Of a DNA stretch of 64,000 nucleotides, positions 26,484 through 35,852 are shown piece after piece. The DNA comes from an uncultured Spartobacteria bacterium (GTDB lineage Bacteria; Verrucomicrobiota; Verrucomicrobiia; Chthoniobacterales; Chthoniobacteraceae). Position numbers and translations under genes: made by a program. How positions within the stretch are numbered: position 1 is the stretch's first letter; each line of letters begins with the position of its first letter. The stretch spans positions 1 to 64,000 of the forward strand of contig CAIZLD010000067.1 of the NCBI GenBank assembly GCA_903933715.1, read 5' to 3'. The notes below the pieces were generated by a model that saw nothing but the letters and a program-made list of their open reading frames with translations, ran no database searches and was not told the origin of the DNA.

Positions 26484-27044
26484 GTGCGTGAGTTTCATCC
26501 ATCTTCAACAGGCCTGGAAGGGGCGCTCTTGATTGCGCATCCCAATTTGCTGGACCCTAATTTTCGTCGCACGGTGCTTTATTTGGTGTCTTATGAGGCG
26601 AACGAGGGGGCATTGGGAGTCGTGCTTAACCGGCCTTCCGGGAAAACGGTCGCGGAGTTGCTCACCGTGCCGGGTTTGGGATTACTGGGCCAAATTCCGG
26701 TTTTCTTTGGAGGCCCGGTGAGCCGGGATCGCCTTTCGTTTGCCGTTTTCGAGTGGGAACGCGAGTCGAAGAGCGTGGCGTGCCGCCTCAATTTGGAATT
26801 GAACGAAGCCAAGGCTTTAGCCGCCGAGGGGGAGGGGACCGTTTGGGCCTTTGTCGGGTATGCGGGTTGGACTGGCGGGCAACTCGAACGGGAGTTGGAA
26901 GAAAAAGCATGGCTGGTGCAAAAGCCGGGCCGGGAGATGCTCGACCCGGAATTGTGCAAGACGATGTGGCGCAATTTCATGCGCAGCCACGGCCCGTGGT
27001 TCCGTTTGCTTGCAGACGCCCCGGACGATCCGTCGCTCAATTAG
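26484..27044 (+). CDS. UPF0301 (AlgH/YqgE) family protein
   Basis: 186 residues from GTG 26484. Family pattern is clear: [45 protein letters not shown] and [21 protein letters not shown]. AlgH/YqgE proteins are cytoplasmic and widespread in Gram-negative bacteria. Their biochemical role is unsettled, although Pseudomonas AlgH was linked to alginate regulation. The upstream gap is shared with divergent thiG. It is convergent with the FIST gene, 7 bases apart. Confidence 0.9.
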   Translation: MREFHPSSTGLEGALLIAHPNLLDPNFRRTVLYLVSYEANEGALGVVLNRPSGKTVAELLTVPGLGLLGQIPVFFGGPVSRDRLSFAVFEWERESKSVACRLNLELNEAKALAAEGEGTVWAFVGYAGWTGGQLERELEEKAWLVQKPGREMLDPELCKTMWRNFMRSHGPWFRLLADAPDDPSLN

Positions 27045-27051
27045 TTTTTCC

Positions 27052-28215
27052 TCAACAAAAGAGCGCCATCGCGACGGTGTAGCCGTGAACGAAGCTCTTG
27101 GCCCCGATGGGACCGATCTCGCCGTTGCAGAAGAGTCCCGAGCTGGGGTGGCTCCCGATGATCTGGCTCAGCGCATGGGCGTCGTGATTGGGGGCTCCAA
27201 AAAGGTCTTTGCCTCGGCCGTTGCAGGCGAAAACCAGGGAAGCAAACGGCGGCGGCCGGTGCCCACGTTCCCTTAAGAGCGTTTCCCGAAGAGCTGCATC
27301 GGCTGTCACTCGGTCGCGCACCTGCCACTGGAGCGTCTGGCCGACGCGCGGGTAAGCCCCCAACGCCACCGCTCCCGAATTGGCATCCGCCCCAAGGATT
27401 GCCCGGATGAGAAAATCGCCCTGCTTAAACTCCTCGATGTATTCGGAACTGGCCAGCCCCGCGAAGAGATTGCCCTGGGCGCGGTCTTTTTCACGATCAT
27501 TGAGGGTCTCGAACGCTTCGGAAAGGGCGGTGTAAGCCGGTTTGCCACCCAAGCCGAGAACCAGATTGCCGTTACTGCCCGTGACGGTAAGCGGTTCGCC
27601 AATCGGTCGGCAGCCTTGCGAAAGCAGCGGCCGGATCGTCACGCCGCCCTTGAACCCCACCACCAATCCACTGCCAGGCTTGAGCACGGTGCGGTCGCGG
27701 AAGATAAACACGTTTTCACTCCCTTCGCCTCCGCCGCTGCACAAGCCGCCGATGACGGGAACGCCCGGATACGCTTCATCCCAATGGGCGAGCCACGGCT
27801 CGACGGGAAAGCCGAACGGGTCGCACAGGGCGATCCAGCTCTCGACCTCTCCCGGGCCGACGCCGGTGATCCGATGCCAATCCTCGGGCGAATCGGCGGT
27901 GTCGTTGAGTTCGCAAACATGGATTTTTGTTTCAGGCAAATGGAGCAAAAGGAGAGAAAACCCGGTGGCTCCTTCGGCTTCCCGATCAATACCGACCACC
28001 CCCGAACCGCTGCATCCAATCAGCAGCGGAATATGGGCATGAAGTTGCAGCAACTCCAAAAAATCCGGCAATGCATCGCGGTAATCCGCCGAGGCAAACA
28101 CAAAACCGATACTGACCTGCCCGCCCACTTCCGACAACGCGGCGCGCGCGGTCTGGATCACCATCGCCTCATCAAAAGGCTTCAGGGTAAGCCGGGCGGC
28201 GGCGGTATTGGGCAT
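27052..28215 (-). CDS. FIST-domain sensor protein
   Basis: 387 residues from ATG 28215, chosen because GGAGGA lies about 9 bases upstream, whereas the first possible start at 28263 has none. FIST-N covers about 25-215 (VGFVFASADYRDALPDFLELL-like opening, HIPLLIGCSGSGVVG, PVIGGLCSGGGE) and FIST-C about 220-370 (CRPIGEPLTVTGSNGNLVLGLGGKPAY, LLRERGHRPPPFASLVFACNGRG, GLFCNGEIGPIG). FIST domains are thought to sense small ligands, perhaps amino acids. No transmembrane or output domain is fused, so it may act through a partner not encoded nearby. Confidence 0.88.
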   Translation of the reverse strand: MPNTAAARLTLKPFDEAMVIQTARAALSEVGGQVSIGFVFASADYRDALPDFLELLQLHAHIPLLIGCSGSGVVGIDREAEGATGFSLLLLHLPETKIHVCELNDTADSPEDWHRITGVGPGEVESWIALCDPFGFPVEPWLAHWDEAYPGVPVIGGLCSGGGEGSENVFIFRDRTVLKPGSGLVVGFKGGVTIRPLLSQGCRPIGEPLTVTGSNGNLVLGLGGKPAYTALSEAFETLNDREKDRAQGNLFAGLASSEYIEEFKQGDFLIRAILGADANSGAVALGAYPRVGQTLQWQVRDRVTADAALRETLLRERGHRPPPFASLVFACNGRGKDLFGAPNHDAHALSQIIGSHPSSGLFCNGEIGPIGAKSFVHGYTVAMALFC

Positions 28216-28356
28216 AACGCTTATTCCTCCAGGGTGACGGGCCAGTTTTGCCAACGATTCCAATGGAACCCCCTCCTATATTTGCATCGGAGCCCTGCTT
28301 CCAAATGCGCGGGGAAGGGGAGCGATTTGGAGGTAGGGGATGCGGCTCACCTCCAC

Positions 28357-29748
28357 TCAACGGGCAAGGGCCGCAAACCGATCGAGCGTGATTTCCCGTT
28401 CCCGGGCGTGATCGACCATCGGGAGCGGGTAGCCGGGCGCGAGCGCAGACGACGGCGCTTTCGTCAGCAATCCCGGGGGAACGTCCGCGAGTTCCGGCAC
28501 CCATCGTTTAATATAGCTGCCGTCGGGATCGTACCGGGCGGTTTGGGTCCACGGATTTTGGATGCGAAAATACGGGGCGGCATCCGCGCCGACCCCCGCG
28601 CTCCATTGCCAACCGCCGTTGTTGGAGGCGATCTCTCCATCGGCGAGACTCCGCATGAAAAACGCTTCGCCGTGCCGCCAATCCATATGCAGATCTTTGG
28701 TGAGGAACATCGAGACAACCATGCGCACCCGGTTGTGCATCCAGCCGGTGGCGGCCAGTTGCCGCATCCCGGCATCGACCAGGGGAAACCCGGTGGTCCC
28801 TTCGCACCAGCGTTGAAAGGCGGTTCCGGGAGCGTCCCATTTCAAACCCCGGAAACGGGGCTGGAATTCCCAATCCAAAACGTCCGGCCAATGCCACAGC
28901 ACCGCCATGTAAAATTCGCGCCAGATCAATTCACCCAGGAATTTGCGCGCCCCTTCGCGTCGGGCTGCGGTGCCCGCGTGGGCCAGGGCGTCGCGGGTGC
29001 GCTGAACGAGAAGGCGCGGCGAAAGCGTCCCCCAGCGCAAATCGGCGGAGAGATGAGAGGTGGCATCGAGTGCCGGGAGATCGCGCTCCCCGGCGTAGTG
29101 GAAGACCGGGTCGCCCAAAAAGGTTTCCATCCGGCGGTGCGCCGCCGGTTCCCCCGGTTCCAGAATCGCGGGAGCGGAGCCGAGCCCCCAATCGGCCAAG
29201 GTTGGCAACGGGAGAGAGGGCAGGGGGATCGGGGCGGGGGCAAACGGTTTGAGAGGCGGCAACGGCGCGGGCGGTTCGCGCTGCAACCAGGCACGGGAAA
29301 AGGGAGTGAACACCCGAAATGGATGACCGGTTTTCGTGAGCACCCGGTCCGGCTCAAACACCGTGACCTCGTGGAAACCTCGGACCCGGACCCCGCACGT
29401 CCGGGCCATCGCCTCAACCCGTTGTTCCAGGGCGCGGCCCGCCGGATCGGGGCTGCGGTTGAAATAAAGCGCCTCCGCGTTGGTCTCGCGGAGCAGGCGT
29501 TCGAGTTCGGGAAGAACGTCGCCCCGGCGCAGCACCAACCGGGTGCCGAGAGATTCCAGTTGTCCATTGAGCGACCGCAGAGCGCCGCAAAGCGTGGCTT
29601 GCCGGGCCGGGCCGCTCCAACGGTGAGACCCTTGCCAATCGCTCAGGATATAGACCGGGATTACCCGGCCGTTACCGTCTGTATGGGCAGCATGCAGGGC
29701 CGGGTTGTCCCTCAACCGAAAATCCCGCCTAAACCAGTGGATCAACAT
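28357..29748 (-). CDS. phrB: Deoxyribodipyrimidine photolyase
   Basis: Class I cyclobutane pyrimidine dimer photolyase, 463 residues, normal length. The N-terminal Rossmann antenna domain begins LIHWFRRDFRLRDNPAL. The FAD domain shows TGFPLVDAGMRQLAATGWMHNRVRM, FLTKDLHMDWRHGE and NNGGWQWSAGVGADAAPYFRI, with the tryptophan-rich electron-transfer region intact. It repairs UV dimers using blue light, implying an illuminated surface or soil-crust habitat at least some of the time. It is divergent from the P-type ATPase gene across 145 bases. Confidence 0.95.
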   Translation of the reverse strand: MLIHWFRRDFRLRDNPALHAAHTDGNGRVIPVYILSDWQGSHRWSGPARQATLCGALRSLNGQLESLGTRLVLRRGDVLPELERLLRETNAEALYFNRSPDPAGRALEQRVEAMARTCGVRVRGFHEVTVFEPDRVLTKTGHPFRVFTPFSRAWLQREPPAPLPPLKPFAPAPIPLPSLPLPTLADWGLGSAPAILEPGEPAAHRRMETFLGDPVFHYAGERDLPALDATSHLSADLRWGTLSPRLLVQRTRDALAHAGTAARREGARKFLGELIWREFYMAVLWHWPDVLDWEFQPRFRGLKWDAPGTAFQRWCEGTTGFPLVDAGMRQLAATGWMHNRVRMVVSMFLTKDLHMDWRHGEAFFMRSLADGEIASNNGGWQWSAGVGADAAPYFRIQNPWTQTARYDPDGSYIKRWVPELADVPPGLLTKAPSSALAPGYPLPMVDHAREREITLDRFAALAR

Positions 29749-29893
29749 GAGAATGATTATAAATTACAGGGACGCAATATATTCGGATCTGATTTTTAGC
29801 TTCTCCGGACGTCTTTACCATCTAAATGGCACGAATCGGGACGAAGCATTTTCGGTTTTCACAAAATCCAAGTGCTGAGATAGTGTCTCAATT

Positions 29894-32248
29894 ATGAACC
29901 ACGACGACTCCAAATCGGCGACCGGCTCCGGGGATCGCGAGAAGACTTTTCCCGCCGTGAACCGCACTTCGGTGGGGGTCGAAAAACACGAGGTGACGAT
30001 CGAGTTCGATCCTTCGATCATCACCGAGGAATCGTTGCGTGAAGAAGTGGCCCATTTTGCTCCGAAGCTGGACGGGCATTTTGAAAAATGCCTGATGCGC
30101 CTCAAAGGGCGGGCTTGCGAAGCCTGCGCCCTTCACCTGGAACGCAAGGCGGAGGCGATTCCCGGCGTGTTGCGTGCCCGGGCAACCTTCATTGGCGGAA
30201 CGATGGCGGTGACATATGACGAGGCACTCCTGACGTCCGAGCAGGTGGTCGAGAAAGTTCACGCCACGGGGGCGCCGGTGAAGGCGGCCTCGCTGGTGAA
30301 GCCGGAGGAATGGGTGCGCAACGAACGGCTCGAAGCCGCCGCCACGATATCGTGCCTCCTTTTCGCCGTGGCGGGCTGGGCTGCGGGAACCGGCACGTCG
30401 GCTTCTATTTTCTTCTATATCCTGGCCTATTTTTGCGGCGGGGTTTACGGAGTCCAAGCCAGCATCCAGTCGTTGAGGCAGTGGACCATCGACGTCGATT
30501 TGCTCATGGTGCTCGCTGCTCTCGGGGCTGCGTATGTCGGCGCGCCATTTGAAGGAGCCACGCTGCTTTTCCTCTTTTCACTTTCCAACGTCCTTCAGGA
30601 TTACGCCATCGACCGCACCCGCAAGGCGATCAGTTCGCTCATGAAATTGCGGCCCGAAAAAGCGCTCACGCGGCGCGGCGCTCACACGATTTGCCTGCCA
30701 GTCGGGGAATTGGTGATCGGCGACATCGTGCTCGTGCGGCCCGGCGAGGCGATCCCGCTCGACAGCGAAATTGTCGAAGGCTCCAGCGCCATCGATCAAT
30801 CGTCAGTTACCGGCGAGTCGATGCCGGTTCACAAAAAAGTGGGCGACACGGTGTTTGCGGGAACCTTGAACCAGAGCGGCGGGCTGGAAATCCGCGTTCT
30901 TAAGCTGGCGAAGGATTCCACGATTGAAAAATTGATCCTCATGGTGGAGGAAGCGCAGACTGAAAAAGCCGGGACTCAACGTTTCCTCGATCGCGCCGAA
31001 CAATGGTATGCCTGCGGGGTGATCGCCTTCACGCTGTCACTGATTTTTGGGCCGTCTGCGCTGCCTCATTTGTTCCCCGGATTTATCGAGCACCTCCCGT
31101 TTGACCAGATTTTCTATCGCGCCATGACGGTGATGGTGGTGGCATCTCCCTGCGCGCTCATTATCAGCACCCCCGCTTCCATTCTTTCCGCAATCGGGGG
31201 GGCGGCACGTCGCGGCGTACTCTTCAAAGGCGGCGCTTATCTGGAACAAGCCGCCAAGGTGGAAGTCGTCGCTTTCGATAAAACCGGCACCCTCACTGAG
31301 GGCAAACCGCACATCACCGACACCATCGTAGACGGAGTGTCCGCCCGTTTCGTGGAGAATCCCCAAAGCGAGGCTCTCGAACTGCTGACGCTCGCCGCCG
31401 CAGTGGAAGCCAAATCGGAGCATCCGCTGGCCTGCGCCATTGTTGACGAAGCCGAGCGGCGCGGCCTGGAACTGCCCAACTGCACCGCGTTTCAATCGGT
31501 TTCCGGCCACGGCGCCCATGGCATCGTCAATGGACGCGACCTGGTCGTGGGCAGCCCTCGTTATTTCAAAGATTTGAGCATCCGGAACTGCGAAGAGACC
31601 GTGCGTGCCATGGAGCTTCTCCAAAACGAAGGCAAAACGTGCGTGTTGCTGGGGGAACTCGATCGAACCGGCAACGGGGTGGTTTTGGGTGCGCTGGCGG
31701 TGGCGGATATTCCGCGTGTGAGTGCTTCCCGCGTGGTCGCGCATCTCAAAAAAATGGGGATCAAACGGGTTGTCATGCTCACCGGCGATAATCACCTGGT
31801 TGCGTCAGCGATTGGCGCGCAGGCAGGGGTGGATGCCGTTTACGCCGACTTGCTGCCGGAGGACAAGGTGCGCGTGATCCGCGAGCTCAAGCAGATCGGG
31901 CCGGTCGCGATGGTCGGCGACGGCGTCAACGACGCTCCGGCGCTGGCGCTGGCGGATATCGGGATTGCTATGGGAGCCGCCGGGACCGATGTGGCGATGG
32001 AAACGGCCGATATTGTGCTGATGAGCAACGATCTGCAAAACGTCCCGTTTGCCATTGCCGTAGCGCGCCAGGCGAAGCGCGTGATTTGGCAAAACCTGAC
32101 CTTCGCGCTTGCGGTCATCTTCGTGCTGCTGATTTCGGCGCTCGGTTTTAACCTGGCGCTTCCTCTGGGCGTGATCGGGCACGAGGGGAGTACGGTGCTG
32201 GTATGCCTTAACGGCCTGCGGTTGCTGGGGTTCCGGGGAAAAAGTTAA
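29894..32248 (+). CDS. Heavy-metal-translocating P-type ATPase, P1B-4 type
   Basis: 784 residues. The N-terminal 120 residues contain a degenerate heavy-metal-associated domain (GRACEACALHLERKAEAIPGVLRAR, cysteines four apart). Core motifs follow: GDIVLVRPGEAIPLDS and SSVTGES in the actuator domain, SPC in the membrane metal site near 418, phosphorylated Asp in DKTGTLTEG near 462, and MVGDGVNDAPALALADIGIAMG. The SPC triplet, together with HEGST in the last helix near 762, points to subgroup P1B-4, whose members export cobalt, iron or zinc, rather than to copper pumps (CPC). No metal-responsive regulator is adjacent. Confidence 0.9.
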   Translation: MNHDDSKSATGSGDREKTFPAVNRTSVGVEKHEVTIEFDPSIITEESLREEVAHFAPKLDGHFEKCLMRLKGRACEACALHLERKAEAIPGVLRARATFIGGTMAVTYDEALLTSEQVVEKVHATGAPVKAASLVKPEEWVRNERLEAAATISCLLFAVAGWAAGTGTSASIFFYILAYFCGGVYGVQASIQSLRQWTIDVDLLMVLAALGAAYVGAPFEGATLLFLFSLSNVLQDYAIDRTRKAISSLMKLRPEKALTRRGAHTICLPVGELVIGDIVLVRPGEAIPLDSEIVEGSSAIDQSSVTGESMPVHKKVGDTVFAGTLNQSGGLEIRVLKLAKDSTIEKLILMVEEAQTEKAGTQRFLDRAEQWYACGVIAFTLSLIFGPSALPHLFPGFIEHLPFDQIFYRAMTVMVVASPCALIISTPASILSAIGGAARRGVLFKGGAYLEQAAKVEVVAFDKTGTLTEGKPHITDTIVDGVSARFVENPQSEALELLTLAAAVEAKSEHPLACAIVDEAERRGLELPNCTAFQSVSGHGAHGIVNGRDLVVGSPRYFKDLSIRNCEETVRAMELLQNEGKTCVLLGELDRTGNGVVLGALAVADIPRVSASRVVAHLKKMGIKRVVMLTGDNHLVASAIGAQAGVDAVYADLLPEDKVRVIRELKQIGPVAMVGDGVNDAPALALADIGIAMGAAGTDVAMETADIVLMSNDLQNVPFAIAVARQAKRVIWQNLTFALAVIFVLLISALGFNLALPLGVIGHEGSTVLVCLNGLRLLGFRGKS

Positions 32249-32341
32249 CGGCGTTCAATTGAGTCGCGTAAAGAGCCATTACCGACACCCACTCGGACTT
32301 CCCGCAGCGTGTAAAAACAAAGTCAAAACCGCTCTAAGAAG

Positions 32342-32414
<73 letters not shown>

Positions 32415-32833
32415 AAATAGCCAATAAAATGGCTGAGTGCAAAAAACGACAACGTGGAAAAAACAAGCTTCAGAGTTTAGTCCACAATCAATCAGGTCGC
32501 TACTATGCCAGAGCATTCGGAGATGGCAAAGAAATCTGGAAATCTTTGAAAAGTTCCAGCTTTTCGTTGGGTCGAGGTCGATAGGAGAGGCTCGGCTCAC
32601 CCGCCAAAATATAAATGCGTCAATGAAAAGGACTGACCCCTTTATTCTTTTTACCTCTCTTTACCGTTTCCTTCGGAGCGGTTGCCTTTGAGCCCGGGCA
32701 AACGGCGCCTTCAACAAATCGGATGCACGGCCCCGGCCAGCTTGTTGTAATTGGCCGAACACGAAATTTTCCGGTGCGGCGTTTACCGCCTACAACCCAT
32801 TGTCCATTTCTATTCGATAAATCCTGCAAGACT
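32415..32833. other. Non-coding interval between tRNA and cfa
   Basis: About 420 bases without a convincing gene. It begins with a short stem, AGCCA/TGGCT around 32419-32434, directly upstream of the leftward tRNA. The remainder has no clear promoter consensus or repeat that I can identify. An in-frame extension of the cfa gene to 32723 exists but is rejected in favour of ATG 32834. Confidence 0.5.
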
Positions 32834-34186
32834 ATGGCTTCGACTTCGAAATCTGTGGCTCTGGCTAGGGAATTTACCGTTCGGATCCTGAATGAACTCG
32901 TTGGTTCCGTACCATTGAGACGTCTCCGCATTCGACTGTGGGACGGTTCGTATTGGCCCGATAATGCCGCCGAATCCTTTGTGACGACACTTGTCCTCAA
33001 TCACCCCGGATCGTTGAGGGCAATGCTTCTGGGTAACTCAGAATTGGCTCTCGGGGAAGCCTATCTGCAAAACGACTTCGACGTTTTAGGCGATATGGAG
33101 GCCGCCTTTGAACTTGGTGACATCATTCGCACCCAAACCGAAGGATGGTCAAAAAAACTCAAAGTGGCGCACCTCCTGCGGCAGTTGCCATCCCTGCCCG
33201 CCGACGTGGAAGCGGTCAGGGAACGCCGGGCTGCTCTCGATCACGAACAACATTCCCCTTCGCGCGACCAAGCTGCCATTCAGTTTCACTATGACCTCTC
33301 CAACGATTTCTACGCCCTGTGGTTAGACTCCAGGAAAATCTATTCGTGCGCATATTTTCAGAATCCGGCCGACGACTTGGAAAGCGCCCAGCTTCACAAA
33401 CTGGATACCATCGCTCGCAAACTCGATCTCCGACCCGGCCAGCGGTTGCTAGATATCGGGTGCGGCTGGGGCGGGTTGATCCTTCACGCGGCCTCCCGCT
33501 ATGGGGTTCAAGCCAAGGGCGTTACGCTGAGCGAACGACAGGCGGAATATGTACAGAAGCGCGTGTGCGAATTAGGCTTGCAGGACCGCGTGGAGGTTTT
33601 GCTTCAGGATTATCGGGCGATTGAGGGGCGGGAAGAATATGACGCCGTCGTAAGCGTCGGCATGGTGGAGCATGTCGGGCGCAAGAATCTGCCCCTCTAC
33701 TTCGGTGCCGTGCACCGGCTGCTCAAGCCGGGAGGCGTTTTCTTAAACCACGGCATCGGCACGGGAGCCGTGCCAGATCTCAATCAAGGGGCTTCCTTCA
33801 TCGACGAATATGTTTTCCCGGATGGCGATCTCTTCCCGCTGCCGGAGATGCTCACCCCAGCCGAGGCCGCGGGTTTTGAAATCAGGGATGTCGAAAACCT
33901 CCGGGAGCACTACGCGCTGACGCTCCGGCATTGGGTCTCGCGACTGGAAACGCAGCATGATGAGGCGCTGAAGTTTGTGAGCGAGCCGGTTTATCGCACA
34001 TGGCGGCTGTACATGGCGGGTTCGGTCCACAAATTCAATCTCGGGTGCCTGGCAGTTTACCAGATGCTGCTGGCCAAACTTGACCGGGGTGGCGCGGCCA
34101 AGGTGCCGCTGAGCCGCGCCGCGTGGTACACGCGGAAGGAGGGTGCGGCTAACGACGGGGCGGACGCCTCCGAACACCCCGGATAA
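32834..34186 (+). CDS. cfa: Cyclopropane-fatty-acyl-phospholipid synthase
   Basis: 450 residues from ATG 32834. It methylates cis double bonds of membrane phospholipid acyl chains using S-adenosylmethionine. The SAM-binding motif LLDIGCGWGGLILHAA lies near 205-220, preceded by IQFHYDLSNDFYALWLD and the YSCAYF segment with the active-site cysteine, and followed by VSVGMVEHVG. The N-terminal 120 residues form the lipid-binding extension seen in longer homologues. The product protects membranes in stationary phase or under acid and oxidative stress, which fits the neighbouring rubrerythrin. Confidence 0.92.
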   Translation: MASTSKSVALAREFTVRILNELVGSVPLRRLRIRLWDGSYWPDNAAESFVTTLVLNHPGSLRAMLLGNSELALGEAYLQNDFDVLGDMEAAFELGDIIRTQTEGWSKKLKVAHLLRQLPSLPADVEAVRERRAALDHEQHSPSRDQAAIQFHYDLSNDFYALWLDSRKIYSCAYFQNPADDLESAQLHKLDTIARKLDLRPGQRLLDIGCGWGGLILHAASRYGVQAKGVTLSERQAEYVQKRVCELGLQDRVEVLLQDYRAIEGREEYDAVVSVGMVEHVGRKNLPLYFGAVHRLLKPGGVFLNHGIGTGAVPDLNQGASFIDEYVFPDGDLFPLPEMLTPAEAAGFEIRDVENLREHYALTLRHWVSRLETQHDEALKFVSEPVYRTWRLYMAGSVHKFNLGCLAVYQMLLAKLDRGGAAKVPLSRAAWYTRKEGAANDGADASEHPG

Positions 34187-34315
34187 AGGGTGCAATGCAC
34201 CACACCAAATACAAAGGCCACCGCCAAAGAGGAAATCTCAAAACCGGAGCGATACGGATAAGCCGGGTGCCATCCACAGGGGGTCACCGTCATTGGCTTT
34301 TTCGAATTTTATAAT

Positions 34316-34921
34316 GTGAAAGCCTATCTTTTGATCGCCGTGCTGGGATGTTTAGCGCTGGTTAACGCGCAGGGGACCACGAAGCCCACGGAAACCCTCA
34401 AGAATCTCAATGAGGCCTATCAAGATGAGGCGAATGCGCACAAACGCTACGCGATTTTTGCAAAGAAAGCCGACGAAGAGGGGTTCGCACAAATTGGCAA
34501 GCTCTTCCGTGCCGCATCCCGCTCGGAGCAGGCTCATCGGGATGCCCATAAAGAAGCCATCGAAAAACTCGGCGGTAAAGCGCCTGCATTCACGCCCGAG
34601 AAGGTGAAGGTTGGCACGACGCGGCAGAATCTCGAAGCCTCGCTAAAAGGAGAGACTTACGAAAGTGTTACGATGTATCCGGAATTCATTAAAAAGGCGA
34701 AGGAAGCCAACGCCGAAGCTGCGGTGCGTTCGTTTAACTTTGCCAGACTTGCCGAAGCCGAGCATGCAAAACTTTACAAAAACGCTCTGAACAATCTCGG
34801 CAAAAACGCCAAGATCGGCTACTTCGTATGCCCGGTTTGCGGGAACACGGATACAAAGCTTCCAGCCAAGAAATGCCCGGTCTGCGGAAATCCGCGCGAT
34901 AATTGGTTAAAAATTGAATGA
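34316..34921 (+). CDS. Rubrerythrin with an N-terminal signal peptide
   Basis: 201 residues from GTG 34316. Residues 1-19 (MKAYLLIAVLGCLALVNA) look like a cleavable Sec signal, unusual because rubrerythrins are normally cytoplasmic. The ferritin-like diiron bundle follows, with ligand helices LNEAYQDEANAHKRY, RAASRSEQAHRDAH and FNFARLAEAEHAKLY. The C-terminal rubredoxin site has two CPVCG knuckles (about 172-176 and 187-191). The family reduces hydrogen peroxide with electrons from rubredoxin-like carriers. A cysteine inside the hydrophobic stretch (VLGC) could alternatively form a weak lipobox. An ATG overlaps the GTG out of frame. Confidence 0.85.
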   Translation: MKAYLLIAVLGCLALVNAQGTTKPTETLKNLNEAYQDEANAHKRYAIFAKKADEEGFAQIGKLFRAASRSEQAHRDAHKEAIEKLGGKAPAFTPEKVKVGTTRQNLEASLKGETYESVTMYPEFIKKAKEANAEAAVRSFNFARLAEAEHAKLYKNALNNLGKNAKIGYFVCPVCGNTDTKLPAKKCPVCGNPRDNWLKIE

Positions 34922-34951
34922 CCTCGTCTCACTCGTAACGGGAAATGCGAT

Positions 34952-35467
34952 ATGGTTATCTTCTCAATGCCTGACCCGCTACATCCTGCCGTAGTCCATT
35001 TCCCCATTGTTCTGCTGCTGATGGGAGCGGGCGTTGCCGTCGCCTCCGCATTTGTGAACCGCTGGAATCTGGTATGGATATCCGCGGCTTTGCTTATTAT
35101 GGGGGCCGCGGGGGCATTTGTCGCAGGCGAAACCGGAGAGGACTCCCGGGAGGCACTTGGCAAGCTTGTGGGCAATATTAACCAACTGGTCGAGGATCAT
35201 CAAGAGTGGGCGGAGCAAACCGAAATTGCCGCTGCCATTACGGCGATGCTTGCCGTAATGGCAGCGGTCGGGAACACCTCCGCTCACCCCACAGCCCGCA
35301 AAAGAAAGCCCTTCGCCTGGCTCTGCCGCCCAAGAATTCATTATACGTTGCGGTCGTTTACCGCGGCAGCAGCGCTTCTCTTGTGTTTCTTTGTTTATCA
35401 AACCGCCCGCCTTGGCGGCGAATTGGTCTATGATCACGGTGTTGGCGTGAATGTGGCGGAGCCTTGA
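34952..35467 (+). CDS. DUF2231-type membrane protein
   Basis: 171 residues with four hydrophobic segments. The opening DPLHPAVVHFPIVLLLMGAGVAVAS and the GAFVAGETGEDS turn with later EDHQEWAEQTEIAA are hallmarks of DUF2231, a four-helix membrane family. The conserved histidines (HPAVVHF and DHQEW) could ligate haem or metal in the membrane. It starts 31 bases after the rubrerythrin gene and is probably co-transcribed, hinting at a redox role for the pair. A later start at the MPDPLHP codon (34967) is equally possible. Confidence 0.78.
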   Translation: MVIFSMPDPLHPAVVHFPIVLLLMGAGVAVASAFVNRWNLVWISAALLIMGAAGAFVAGETGEDSREALGKLVGNINQLVEDHQEWAEQTEIAAAITAMLAVMAAVGNTSAHPTARKRKPFAWLCRPRIHYTLRSFTAAAALLLCFFVYQTARLGGELVYDHGVGVNVAEP

Positions 35468-35852
35468 GACAAGAGGCGAAAAGGGAAGGGGATTCTCGCC
35501 ACCATGCTCCATTGGCGATTTTAGGGGAGAGCGAGGCGGGGTGCCCGTTTTTACTACGAAACGGCCACTGAAACAGAAACATAATTGGAAGAAACAACTT
35601 CGCACCATAAAGTGGGTGCAAACCAAGGCGTTTGAAGGGAAGCTGCCTATCCTGAATTTCCCCCATTTCCCCTGTTTAATGATTCATGCTCACAATTCCG
35701 AGTGTTCTCTCCTCTTTTGACATCCGTTCCGATGTGGTTTCCCCTCAATAAGGGGGACTTCGAAAAAATGAAACGGAAACTGGAAAAGGCGGCTTGAACC
35801 CTCCAGCACCGAGAACGAAGCGGCAGTGTAAAATTTTCTAAAAAATATTAAT
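35468..35852. other. Intergenic leader of the carbohydrate locus
   Basis: 385 bases with no credible gene. A short hairpin with CCCCT/AGGGG arms lies around 35740-35755. The last 40 bases are A/T-rich and run into TATTAATATGA (35846-35856), which contains the start codon of the GH94-type gene. No Shine-Dalgarno sequence is present. Promoter elements are probably here, but none stands out clearly. Confidence 0.45.

Noticed and set aside
27616-29799. 727-residue plus-strand open frame
   Set aside because: Antisense to the FIST and photolyase genes, no family pattern, composition typical of the reverse strand of GC-rich genes.
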